Positions 24,827 to 31,675 of a stretch of 45,811 nt of DNA are shown one piece after another. The stretch is from assembly GCA_017412505.1 (NCBI GenBank), contig JAFPXN010000037.1, positions 1 through 45,811 of the forward strand. The letters are read 5' to 3'. A program made the translations under genes and the position numbers. The stretch comes from Bacillota bacterium (GTDB lineage Bacteria > Bacillota > Clostridia > Peptostreptococcales > Anaerovoracaceae). The notes beneath the pieces are model-generated. The model did no database searches. It saw nothing but the letters and a program-made list of their open reading frames with translations, and was not told the DNA's origin. The first letter of the stretch is position 1; the number at the start of each line of letters is the position of its first letter.

Positions 24827-26626
24827 TTAGAAACCGTTTTCAGCCATGGAATCCTGGGCGTGCTTTACGATCAGCTGCTGGATGCCTTCGAATTCGCCGA
24901 GGCCCTTCATGTTGCAAATGACCTCGAAGCCTTCCGCTTCGAACGTGGACTTCCAGGAGTCCTCTTCGTCGCCGGCCATGTCGTTGTTGGCGTGGTCGCC
25001 GCAGACGATCATGAGAGGTTCGAGAACGACTCTCTTATAGCCGCCGTCCTTCGCAGCCTGCAGAACGTCGTCCAGGGATGGAGTCGCTTCGACAGTGCCC
25101 ATGTAATAATTGTCGAAGCCCATCTGCTTGAACGTGCCCTGCATGGAAGCGTAGACGCTGTTGGATTCTGCTTCCGTACCGTGGCCCATGAAGATGATGG
25201 CGGTCTCGCCGTCGTCATAGGACGCGGTCTCTTCGTGAACGAGGTTTGCAACCGTTACGAAATCGGAGTCGGAAGACAGCAGGTTCTTGCCGATGACGAC
25301 CTTTTCGAACGCGTCCGCATAGTTCGCGGCGGATTCTACGATGTCGTTATATTCGAGGCCGTCCATCAGGTGGGTCGGCTGGATGAAGATGTTCTTGACG
25401 CCGTTCGCGACAGCGCGGTCCATCGCCTGTTCGAAGTTATCGATGACTTCGCCGTCTCTGTTGGCAACGTGGTCGATGATGATCTGGGCGGTAAAGCCTC
25501 TTCTGACGCTCCATTCGGGGAACGCTTCGATCAGAGCCTTTTCGATCGCGCCGATCGTGGCGACTCTGGAGTCGTTGAAGCTGGTGCCGAAGGATACGAC
25601 GAGCAGTTCGTTCTCGCCGATCTCGTCCTGGTTGAGGGGGTCATCCAGAGAAGCGTCGCCGGTGAGCAGGTCTTCGTCTGCGCCCTCGATGCTCTCCGTG
25701 AGGTGCTCAACAATAAGATCGCGAATGGGTTTCAGTTCGCCCAGTCCCTTCATGACGCATTCCACTTCGAAACCTTCCTTTTCGAATACGGATTTCCAGG
25801 AATCTTCTTCGTCGCCGGCCATGTCGTTATTGGCGTGGTCGCCGCAGACGATCATCAGCGGTTCGAGGACAACTCTCTTATAGCCGTCTTCCTTAGCAGC
25901 CGCCACGACGTCGTCCAGGGACGGAGTCGCTTCGACGGTGCCCACGAAGCAGTTCTTCAGACCCATCTGGTCAAAGGTGCCCTGCATGGAAGCATAGACG
26001 CTGTTGGAAGCGGCTTCGGTGCCATGACCCATGAAAACGATCGCGGTCTCGCCGTCGTCATAGGATTTGGTCTCTTCATAAACTGCGCTTGCGACTGCTA
26101 CGAAATCGGAGTCGGAAGATAGCAGGTTCTTGCCGATCGTAATGCTGTTGAACGCATCGGCATACTTTTCTGCGGACGCTACGATGTCCTGATATTCCAG
26201 ACCGTCCATCAGGTGGGTCGGCTGGATGATGATGTTCTTGACGCCGTTGTTGACCGCGCGGTCCATTGCTTCTTCGAAGTTATCGATGACTTCGCCGTCT
26301 CTGTCCTTCACGTGATCGATAACGATCTGCGCGGTGAAGCCTCTACGCACGTCAAACTGAGGAAATGCCGCAGCAATATCCTTTTCGATCGCGCCGATGG
26401 TGAGTCTTCTGGAGTCGTTGAAGCTGGTGCCGAAAGATACGACGAGGATCTCCGTGGGGCCGATGCCGTCCTGGTTGAGCGGGTCATCCAGGGACGCGTC
26501 GCCGGTCTCGTAGTTTTCTTCGTCTTCGGGTTCTCCCGCAGGTTCCTGCGAAGAGGTGCATGCTGCCAGCGAACCCATGATCAGGGCCATTGCCAGCAGC
26601 AGGGCAAGAATTTTCTTGAGATTCAT
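24827..26626 (-). CDS. cbiK: Exported tandem CbiK-type (sirohydrochlorin) cobaltochelatase lipoprotein
   Basis: 599-aa protein with signal peptide and lipobox LAAC (Cys23), so predicted to sit on the outer membrane face. It has two full CbiK domains at about 55-315 and 336-595, period 281 residues, each preceded by the same linker TGDASLDDPLNQD. Each has ILVVSFGTSFNDSR-type start, PTHLMDGLEY (Glu144; 424), FMGHGTEA (His201; 481) and VCGDHANNDMAGDEEDSW (His264; 544). The Glu-His-His spacing matches Salmonella CbiK (Glu89, His145, His207). CbiK inserts Co2+ into sirohydrochlorin; periplasmic CbiK of Desulfovibrio and the CbiK-like lipoprotein IhtB of Porphyromonas are known precedents for exported forms. 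First gene after the cobalamin riboswitch, with AGGAGG before ATG. Confidence 0.94.
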   Translation of the reverse strand: MNLKKILALLLAMALIMGSLAACTSSQEPAGEPEDEENYETGDASLDDPLNQDGIGPTEILVVSFGTSFNDSRRLTIGAIEKDIAAAFPQFDVRRGFTAQIVIDHVKDRDGEVIDNFEEAMDRAVNNGVKNIIIQPTHLMDGLEYQDIVASAEKYADAFNSITIGKNLLSSDSDFVAVASAVYEETKSYDDGETAIVFMGHGTEAASNSVYASMQGTFDQMGLKNCFVGTVEATPSLDDVVAAAKEDGYKRVVLEPLMIVCGDHANNDMAGDEEDSWKSVFEKEGFEVECVMKGLGELKPIRDLIVEHLTESIEGADEDLLTGDASLDDPLNQDEIGENELLVVSFGTSFNDSRVATIGAIEKALIEAFPEWSVRRGFTAQIIIDHVANRDGEVIDNFEQAMDRAVANGVKNIFIQPTHLMDGLEYNDIVESAANYADAFEKVVIGKNLLSSDSDFVTVANLVHEETASYDDGETAIIFMGHGTEAESNSVYASMQGTFKQMGFDNYYMGTVEATPSLDDVLQAAKDGGYKRVVLEPLMIVCGDHANNDMAGDEEDSWKSTFEAEGFEVICNMKGLGEFEGIQQLIVKHAQDSMAENGF

Positions 26627-26699
26627 GTTTTCCTCCTAATTCTGCCGCGTCACATGAACAAACAAACACGGCGGTACAACCAATTCCTCGTGGCGCAGG

Positions 26700-26915
26700 G
26701 CAAAATGCCCCTGTACCTCAACCGGCAGGTTTCCTGACTGAAGGGTCTTCGTATACGGCAGCCTTCCCAATGGAGTGATCAGTGACCGCGCATTGCGCAA
26801 TGCCGCATACTCGCCTATGACAGTGACGAGATCGTGCAGGATTTCCACCTGCTTCCCTATTATCTCCTCGGCCTGTATCGAAGGCGTCGGAGCACCGGTC
26901 TCTTATTCAGTTGGT
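26700..26915 (-). promoter_or_regulatory. Cobalamin (AdoCbl) riboswitch
   Basis: The leader of the chelatase gene, read on the minus strand, shows the conserved core in order: GGTGCTCC near 26890-26897, GGGAAGCAGGTGGAAATCC, a GTCACTGTCA segment, and the B12 box CAGTCAGGAAACCTGCC (26724-26740). Cobalamin binding should lower expression of the operon downstream. After the B12 box there is a short hairpin (CAGGG-G-CA / TGCCCTG) and no T-run, so control may be at translation of the chelatase rather than by termination; the exact switch is not resolved. The whole gap 26627-26996 is accounted for by this element and its promoter. Confidence 0.93.
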
Positions 26916-26957
26916 CTTGCGTGTCCGCAGACGTTATTATCTACAGACACTCATATT

Positions 26958-26986
26958 ATTTTATACAGTACACATAAGAAAAGCAA
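26958..26986 (-). promoter_or_regulatory. Promoter of the riboswitch-controlled cobalamin operon
   Basis: Minus-strand -35 TTGCTT (26981-26986), 17-nt spacer, -10 TAAAAT (26958-26963), in an AT-rich patch directly after the cbiL stop. Transcription should start near 26950, about 40 nt before the riboswitch core. Confidence 0.75.
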
Positions 26987-26996
26987 GTACAGACGA

Positions 26997-27686
26997 CTAT
27001 TTTCTGTCTTTGGCGATCAGCAGCGCAAAGTAGCCGGCATCGTCCGGAATCTCATCCAGACTGCGGCAGACGGTCTCGTTCTCCATGCCGCAGTTCAAAA
27101 CGGCCTGGACGTCTTTTCCGCTTGCGCGCAGCATCTCCTTGAGGTCTATCATGTGACTGGCGGATTTCATAAGCACGTAAGTGCCTTGTCCATCCATCGC
27201 TTCGCCGGTTTTGTGAACAGCAGGAAGCACATGAAGAGGTTCGTCCCATTCTGTCAGAGGGATGCCCAGTCTTGCTGCTGCAGCCATAACAGAAGAAATA
27301 CCAGGAACAAGGTCTACTGTATAGCCGTTCGCTTCCAGATAATGCTGCACATAGGTGAACGTACAGTACAGCGTCGGATCGCCTAACGTGAGATAGACGA
27401 CAGACTTTCCCTGATCCAGAACGGAACTCAGCAGAGCTGCGTCTTTCCTGTGCGCGCTGTCGATCAACGCTCTGTCTTTCACCATGGGCATGGGAATCCC
27501 TAACAGTTCTTTTTCCGCGATCTCCGTTACGGCTCCAGCCGCGATCTTATAGGCGACGGAACGTTCGGGATCCTCTCCGGGAACTGCGATCACGTCCGCT
27601 TCCCGGATCAGGCGGACCGCTTTCAACGTCATGAGTTCCGGGTCGCCCGGACCGACTCCTACGCCGTATATCTTACCTTTTTTCAT
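26997..27686 (-). CDS. cbiL: Cobalt-precorrin-2 C20-methyltransferase
   Basis: 229-aa SAM-dependent methylase of the CobI/CbiL family, the first dedicated methylation after cobalt insertion. Signatures: IYGVGVGPGDPELMTLKAVR, VYLTLGDPTLYCTFTYVQ and VDLVPGISSVMAAAARLGIP. The start at 27686 follows GGAG by 8 nt and overlaps the xth stop by 4 nt; the frame is open further upstream inside xth but shows no family sequence. It ends just before the promoter of the riboswitch operon, so it is transcribed with xth and not through the riboswitch. Confidence 0.95.
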   Translation of the reverse strand: MKKGKIYGVGVGPGDPELMTLKAVRLIREADVIAVPGEDPERSVAYKIAAGAVTEIAEKELLGIPMPMVKDRALIDSAHRKDAALLSSVLDQGKSVVYLTLGDPTLYCTFTYVQHYLEANGYTVDLVPGISSVMAAAARLGIPLTEWDEPLHVLPAVHKTGEAMDGQGTYVLMKSASHMIDLKEMLRASGKDVQAVLNCGMENETVCRSLDEIPDDAGYFALLIAKDRK

Positions 27687-28435
27687 AGATCGATCTCCAG
27701 GATCACAGGGCAATGGTCCGATCCGAACACGTCGCCGCGGATCGTCACGTCCTTTACTTTGGGCATCAGACGGTCGGAAACGACGAAATAGTCGATCCTC
27801 CACCCTACGTTCCGCTCTCTGGCGCGCATGCGGTAACTCCACCAGGAATACTCGACTTTATCCGGATACAGGGACCGGTAGGCGTCGGAGAATCCGCAGG
27901 AAAGAAGCTGCGTAAAGGCGTCTCTTTCCTCGTCGGAGAAACCGGCGTTGTGGTGGTTCGTGTCCGGGTTCTTTAAGTCGATCTCGTTATGGGCTACGTT
28001 CAGATCGCCGCACAGGATGAGGGGCTTCTTCGCATCCAGTTTCTTCAGGTATTCCCGGTTCGCCGCCTCCCACTGCAGGCGGTAATCCAGCCGCGCCAGT
28101 TCGTTCTGGGAATTCGGCGTGTAATTCGTCACCATGTAGAAGTCCGGGTATTCCAGCGTGATGGCGCGCCCTTCCTTATCGTGTCCTTCGGCGTCGATAT
28201 GGAAGTTAACAGAAATCGGTTTCTGTTTCGTGAAGATCGCTGTGCCCGAATAGCCCTTCTTTTCTGCGCTGTTCCAGTATTCCTCGTACTGCGGCAGGTC
28301 TATGACAGCCTGTCCCGGCTGGCATTTCGTCTCCTGGATGCAGACGATGTCCGCATCTTCGGCTTCGAGGAATTCGATCAGGCCTTTGCCCATGGCGGCC
28401 CGGATCCCGTTGACGTTCCAGGTGATGATTTTCAT
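27683..28435 (-). CDS. xth: Exodeoxyribonuclease III / AP endonuclease
   Basis: 250-aa metal-dependent DNA repair nuclease that cuts at abasic sites and trims 3' ends. It has the family motifs WNVNGIRAAMGKG at the start, CIQETKCQPGQ (metal-binding Glu), NYTPNSQNELARL, CGDLNVAHNEIDL, and the C-terminal GWRIDYFVVS and GSDHCPVILEIDL with the catalytic His. ATG 28435 is preceded by AGGAGGCACAGC. The frame remains open for 50 codons upstream into the repeat-bearing leader, but that stretch is not family-like. No functional link to cbiL is known. Confidence 0.97.
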   Translation of the reverse strand: MKIITWNVNGIRAAMGKGLIEFLEAEDADIVCIQETKCQPGQAVIDLPQYEEYWNSAEKKGYSGTAIFTKQKPISVNFHIDAEGHDKEGRAITLEYPDFYMVTNYTPNSQNELARLDYRLQWEAANREYLKKLDAKKPLILCGDLNVAHNEIDLKNPDTNHHNAGFSDEERDAFTQLLSCGFSDAYRSLYPDKVEYSWWSYRMRARERNVGWRIDYFVVSDRLMPKVKDVTIRGDVFGSDHCPVILEIDL

Positions 28436-28458
28436 GCTGTGCCTCCTGATATAAGATG

Positions 28459-28482
28459 AGGGCGGGTCTTGCGGCCCGCCCT
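28459..28482 (-). other. GC-rich hairpin in the xth leader
   Basis: Perfect 8-bp stem AGGGCGGG / CCCGCCCT with an 8-nt loop, 24 nt before the xth ATG. Neither side has a proper T-run, so it is not a classical terminator; it may be an RNA-stability or processing structure at the por/xth boundary. Confidence 0.6.
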
Positions 28483-28512
28483 GTTGTTTCCCCGTTATCC
28501 GCTTGCGCGTTC

Positions 28513-28620
28513 TCCGGGCATCTCGTCTCCGGTGATTCGGTTTCCCGATGACCCGGACCCTTATCCCCGGTGCTTCGATTTTCACGATATCCCGGGCGAC
28601 TCATCCTGCGGTGTTACCCG
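28513..28620 (-). repeat. Degenerate tandem repeat of about 40 nt in the xth leader
   Basis: Three imperfect units on the minus strand, marked by CACCG at 28609-28613, 28568-28572 and 28530-28534 (spacing 41 and 38 nt). Units 2 and 3 agree over most of ATCG.GAAA..CGAA.CACCGG.GA, and each ends in a CCGG stretch. They lie within the gap between porB and xth. Confidence 0.6.
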
Positions 28621-28634
28621 CGGCTGCTATTGTA

Positions 28635-28663
28635 AGTATAAACTACAGTTCGCACTTTTTCAA
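28635..28663 (-). promoter_or_regulatory. Promoter of xth-cbiL
   Basis: Minus-strand -35 TTGAAA (28658-28663, inside the end of porB), 17-nt spacer, -10 TATACT (28635-28640). It would produce a structured leader of about 190 nt before xth. Confidence 0.7.
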
Positions 28664-29581
28664 GAGAGCTTCCCAACGTCTGTCGACTTCTGCCTGCAGC
28701 ATGGCGACCTGTTCTTCCTTGCCGGGCTTGAGCAGGTGCTTGAATCTACCCTGCAGCTTCAGGAAGTCTTCGATGGGCAGCTTGTTCTTGGGCTTGTAGT
28801 TCAGCGTCCACTTTTCACCATACTCGACCTCGTACATCGGCCAGAAGCAGGTATCAGCGGCAGCCTTGCAGATATCCATGACGTTCTCCGCCTCGTATCT
28901 CCAGCCTCTGGGGCAGGGAGCGAGGATGGTCAGGAAGCAGGCGCCCTTGGTGTAGATCGCCTTCTGCGCCTTCTTGTGCAGGTCGGAGAAATTGCCCATG
29001 AACGTGGTCTGCGCTACGTAAGGAACGTGATGCGCTGCGATGACCTCGGTGATGTCCTTTCTGTTCTGGGGCTTGCCGTCGGAGACCTTGCCTGCCGGCG
29101 TGGTCGTGGTATCGGCGAACATCGGGGTCGCAGAGGATCTCTGGATACCGGTGTTCATGTACGCTTCGTTATCGTAGCATACGTAGACCATATCGTGGTT
29201 TCTCTCCATGGCGCCGGACAGGGACTGGAACCCGATGTCGTAGGTGCCGCCGTCGCCCCCGACCGCGATGAACTTGAAAGTGTCGTCGATCTTGCCCTTC
29301 TTCTTCAGGGCGTTGTAGGCAGCTTCGACGCCGCCGGCCGTAGCCGCAGCGTTCTCGAACGCGTTATGGATGTAGCTGTCCGTCCAGGAAGAATACGGAT
29401 AGGTGAACGTGGAAACTTCCATGCAGGAAGTCGCGTTGCAGATGACCGCATGATCTTCGGGCTCCAGGGCCTTCAGAACGTTTCTGAGGGCGATGGTGGC
29501 GCCGCAGCCTGCGCACATTCTGTGACCCGGCGTGAGTCTGTCGGGACGGCTCATAAATTCCTTGAAATTATAATCAGTCAT
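28643..29581 (-). CDS. porB: 2-oxoacid (pyruvate):ferredoxin oxidoreductase, beta subunit
   Basis: 312-aa thiamine-diphosphate-binding subunit. GHRMCAGCGATIALRN supplies cluster cysteines, VGGDGGTYDIGFQSLSGA is the ThDP GDG motif, DNEAYMNTGIQRSSATP the metal/ThDP partner, and APCPRGWRYE a further conserved Cys region. With porA, porD and porG it oxidises a 2-oxoacid to acyl-CoA, CO2 and two reduced ferredoxins. The gene order porG-porD-porA-porB is tight. Preference for pyruvate versus 2-oxobutyrate cannot be told from sequence. Confidence 0.96.
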   Translation of the reverse strand: MTDYNFKEFMSRPDRLTPGHRMCAGCGATIALRNVLKALEPEDHAVICNATSCMEVSTFTYPYSSWTDSYIHNAFENAAATAGGVEAAYNALKKKGKIDDTFKFIAVGGDGGTYDIGFQSLSGAMERNHDMVYVCYDNEAYMNTGIQRSSATPMFADTTTTPAGKVSDGKPQNRKDITEVIAAHHVPYVAQTTFMGNFSDLHKKAQKAIYTKGACFLTILAPCPRGWRYEAENVMDICKAAADTCFWPMYEVEYGEKWTLNYKPKNKLPIEDFLKLQGRFKHLLKPGKEEQVAMLQAEVDRRWEALLKKCEL

Positions 29582-29591
29582 GATGTCCCTC

Positions 29592-30764
29592 CTACTCTCT
29601 TACGTTCACGTAACGGTACGGCAGTTCCTTGCATTCGAAATTGCCGGCCATCAGATCTCCGTAGATCTTTTCCATATCTTCGACGGTGATGTCTCTGCCG
29701 CCTAAGCCGTAGACCATGGACAGGACGTCCGGGGTCAGCTTGGCGTTGAACAGCGCGGCGCGCAGTTCGCAGGACATTGGGCCGCTGTTGCCGGAGAAGC
29801 TTTCCGCTCTGTCCATGGCAGCGATGGCCTTGACGTTCTTCAGAGCCGCTGCGATCTCTTCCGCGGGGAAGGGTCTGTAGACTCTCAGTTTCAGAACGCC
29901 GACCTTCTTGCCTTCGGCTCTCAGCTTGTCGCAGGCGTCCTTGGCGGCGCCGGCGGCGGAACCCATGATGACGATGGCGTATTCCGCATCGTCCATACAG
30001 TATTCTTCGAAGAATCCGTAGGTTCTGCCGAACTTCTCACCGTATTCCTTGGAGACGGCGATGATGGTCTCCTTGGAGTCTCTCATGGCCTGAGCGACGC
30101 CGCGGCGCGCTTCCATGTAGTACTGGGTGACGGAGTAAGGACCGGCAGCCATCGGGTTCTCTGCGTTCAGCAGGTAATCTTCGGGTTCGTAGGTTCCTAC
30201 GAAATCCTTGACTTCCTGATCTTCGTTCAGCGTGATGTTCTGAACGGCGTGGGACGTGATGAAACCGTCTTGGCAGACCATGACAGGCAGCATCACCTTT
30301 TCGGAGATGCGGAACGCCATACACATGTTGTCGTAGGCTTCCTGGTTATCCTCGGAGTACAGCTGGATCCAGCCGCAATCCTTGGCGCCCATGCCGTCGG
30401 AGTGGTCCGCGTTGATGTTGATCGGGCCGGACAGCGCTCTGTTGACCAGAGCCAGCACGACGGGCAGTCTGTCGGAAGATGCGATGTGCAGCTCCTCCCA
30501 CATGAGTGCCAGACCTGCGGATGACGTCGCGGTCATCGCTCTGGCGCCGGCAGCGGATGCGCCGATGGTGGCGGACATCGCGGAGTGTTCGGATTCGACG
30601 GGAACGAATTCCGTCGTGATCAGTCCGTTCGCCACGTAGGAGCTGACGAACTGGGGGATCTCCGTAGACGGAGTGATGGGGAACGCAGCCATGACGTCGG
30701 GGTTGATCTGACGGATCGCGGTTGCGACGGCTTCGTTGCCGGATAATCTTTCACGGATCGCCAT
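29592..30764 (-). CDS. porA: 2-oxoacid (pyruvate):ferredoxin oxidoreductase, alpha subunit
   Basis: 390-aa subunit carrying the pyrimidine-binding half of the ThDP site. Signatures: LSGNEAVATAIRQINPDVMA, FPITPSTEIPQFVSSYVANG, EFVPVESEHSAMSATIGASA and SSAGLALMWEELHIASSDRL, then a C-terminal transketolase-like domain with DRAESFSGNSGPM. It follows porD by 1 nt and precedes porB by 10 nt. The complex is cytosolic and its electrons could feed a hydrogenase such as that at 1-1366. Confidence 0.96.
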   Translation of the reverse strand: MAIRERLSGNEAVATAIRQINPDVMAAFPITPSTEIPQFVSSYVANGLITTEFVPVESEHSAMSATIGASAAGARAMTATSSAGLALMWEELHIASSDRLPVVLALVNRALSGPININADHSDGMGAKDCGWIQLYSEDNQEAYDNMCMAFRISEKVMLPVMVCQDGFITSHAVQNITLNEDQEVKDFVGTYEPEDYLLNAENPMAAGPYSVTQYYMEARRGVAQAMRDSKETIIAVSKEYGEKFGRTYGFFEEYCMDDAEYAIVIMGSAAGAAKDACDKLRAEGKKVGVLKLRVYRPFPAEEIAAALKNVKAIAAMDRAESFSGNSGPMSCELRAALFNAKLTPDVLSMVYGLGGRDITVEDMEKIYGDLMAGNFECKELPYRYVNVRE

Positions 30765-30765
30765 A

Positions 30766-31071
30766 CTACTTCTCCCCCCTTTTCATTTCGATCGCGCCGA
30801 ACGGGCAGACCTTGGCGCAGATGCCGCAGCCCTTGCAGTGATCGAAGTCGAAATCGCCTCTCTTGCCGTCCTTTACGGGGATGCAGCTGTCGGGGCAGAC
30901 CGGAGCGCACAGCAGGCACTGCTTGCACTTCTCTTCGATGAACTTCGGCGTATCGACTCTCCATTCGCCGGTCATGAATTCCACGGCTCCGCCCGCGCAT
31001 ACGATGCTGGCGCCGGTGGTCATGTCCTTCCACTTGACGTCGAGACCCTGTTTCTTGATGTCTGTTCTCAT
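30766..31071 (-). CDS. porD: 2-oxoacid (pyruvate):ferredoxin oxidoreductase, delta (ferredoxin-like) subunit
   Basis: 101-aa subunit with two 4Fe-4S clusters: CKQCLLCAPVCPDSCIP and CKGCGICAKVCPFGAIEM. It carries electrons from the ThDP site to ferredoxin. Normal length for four-subunit PORs. Stop and start touch porG (shared base at 31071). Confidence 0.96.
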   Translation of the reverse strand: MRTDIKKQGLDVKWKDMTTGASIVCAGGAVEFMTGEWRVDTPKFIEEKCKQCLLCAPVCPDSCIPVKDGKRGDFDFDHCKGCGICAKVCPFGAIEMKRGEK

Positions 31072-31646
31072 TATCCGCGCACCTCCTCTAAAGCCATCTT
31101 CAGAGCGTCCATGTTGCCCTTGATGACCTCGGGCTTCGTGGCGAACTTATGAGCGTAGGAAGTCTCCATTTCCTTCAGGAACGCGTCGATATCCATCAGG
31201 CCGGTGACCTTCAGGGTAGCCGCGAGCATCGGGGAGTTGGGGAAATACTTGCCCAGCGTCGCGATGGACACCTTGCGGGCGTCGATCGTGCAGACTCTTC
31301 CCTTGTAGCCTCTCAGCAGGGGACGGACTTCTTCCGGGCTCTTCGCCGTGTTGATGATGATGGCACCGCCTTCTTTCAGACCTGCTGTCACATCGATGTC
31401 TTCGATCAGGGTCTCATCTACGACCACGACATAGTCGGGGTCGTAGATGTTGGAATGTACACGAATCGGCTTGTCGCTTATTCTGTTATAAGCGGTAATG
31501 GGCGCGCCCATTCTTTCAGGACCGTATTCGGGGAAACCCTGTACTTCGGCACCGGTGGAAAAGCAAACGTCAGCCAGAAGCAGAGCCGCCGTCTTGGCGC
31601 CCTGGCCTCCGCGGCCATGCCATCTGATTTCAGTTAAACCTTTCAT
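31071..31646 (-). CDS. porG: 2-oxoacid (pyruvate):ferredoxin oxidoreductase, gamma subunit
   Basis: 191-aa subunit of the PorG family, recognised by IRWHGRGGQGAKTAALLLAD at the N-terminus, VQGFPEYGPERMGAPITAYN and NSPMLAATLKVTG. It binds the CoA-linked step in these enzymes. GGAGG precedes the ATG. It begins 29 nt after the methionine gamma-lyase stop, without a terminator between, so the five genes probably form one operon. Confidence 0.95.
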   Translation of the reverse strand: MKGLTEIRWHGRGGQGAKTAALLLADVCFSTGAEVQGFPEYGPERMGAPITAYNRISDKPIRVHSNIYDPDYVVVVDETLIEDIDVTAGLKEGGAIIINTAKSPEEVRPLLRGYKGRVCTIDARKVSIATLGKYFPNSPMLAATLKVTGLMDIDAFLKEMETSYAHKFATKPEVIKGNMDALKMALEEVRG

Positions 31647-31675
31647 GAATTAACCTCCGGTTTAAAAGTGATAAC

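Noticed and set aside
24827-26510. DNA-level tandem repeat as a possible assembly artefact
   Set aside because: The two halves differ at many positions and encode diverged but complete domains with a natural linker, so this is an old gene-internal duplication and not a mis-assembly.
26636-26848. 70-codon minus-strand frame before the chelatase
   Set aside because: It runs through the conserved cobalamin riboswitch core, including the B12 box, so the sequence is explained by RNA structure.
26627-26996. Possible tRNA or T-box in the long gap before the chelatase
   Set aside because: No tRNA cloverleaf or T-box core is present; the B12 box and GGTGGAAATCC motifs identify a cobalamin riboswitch.
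28436-28585. 50-codon 5' extension of xth
   Set aside because: The residues come from the repeat and hairpin leader and do not match exonuclease III; a strong AGGAGG precedes the ATG at 28435.
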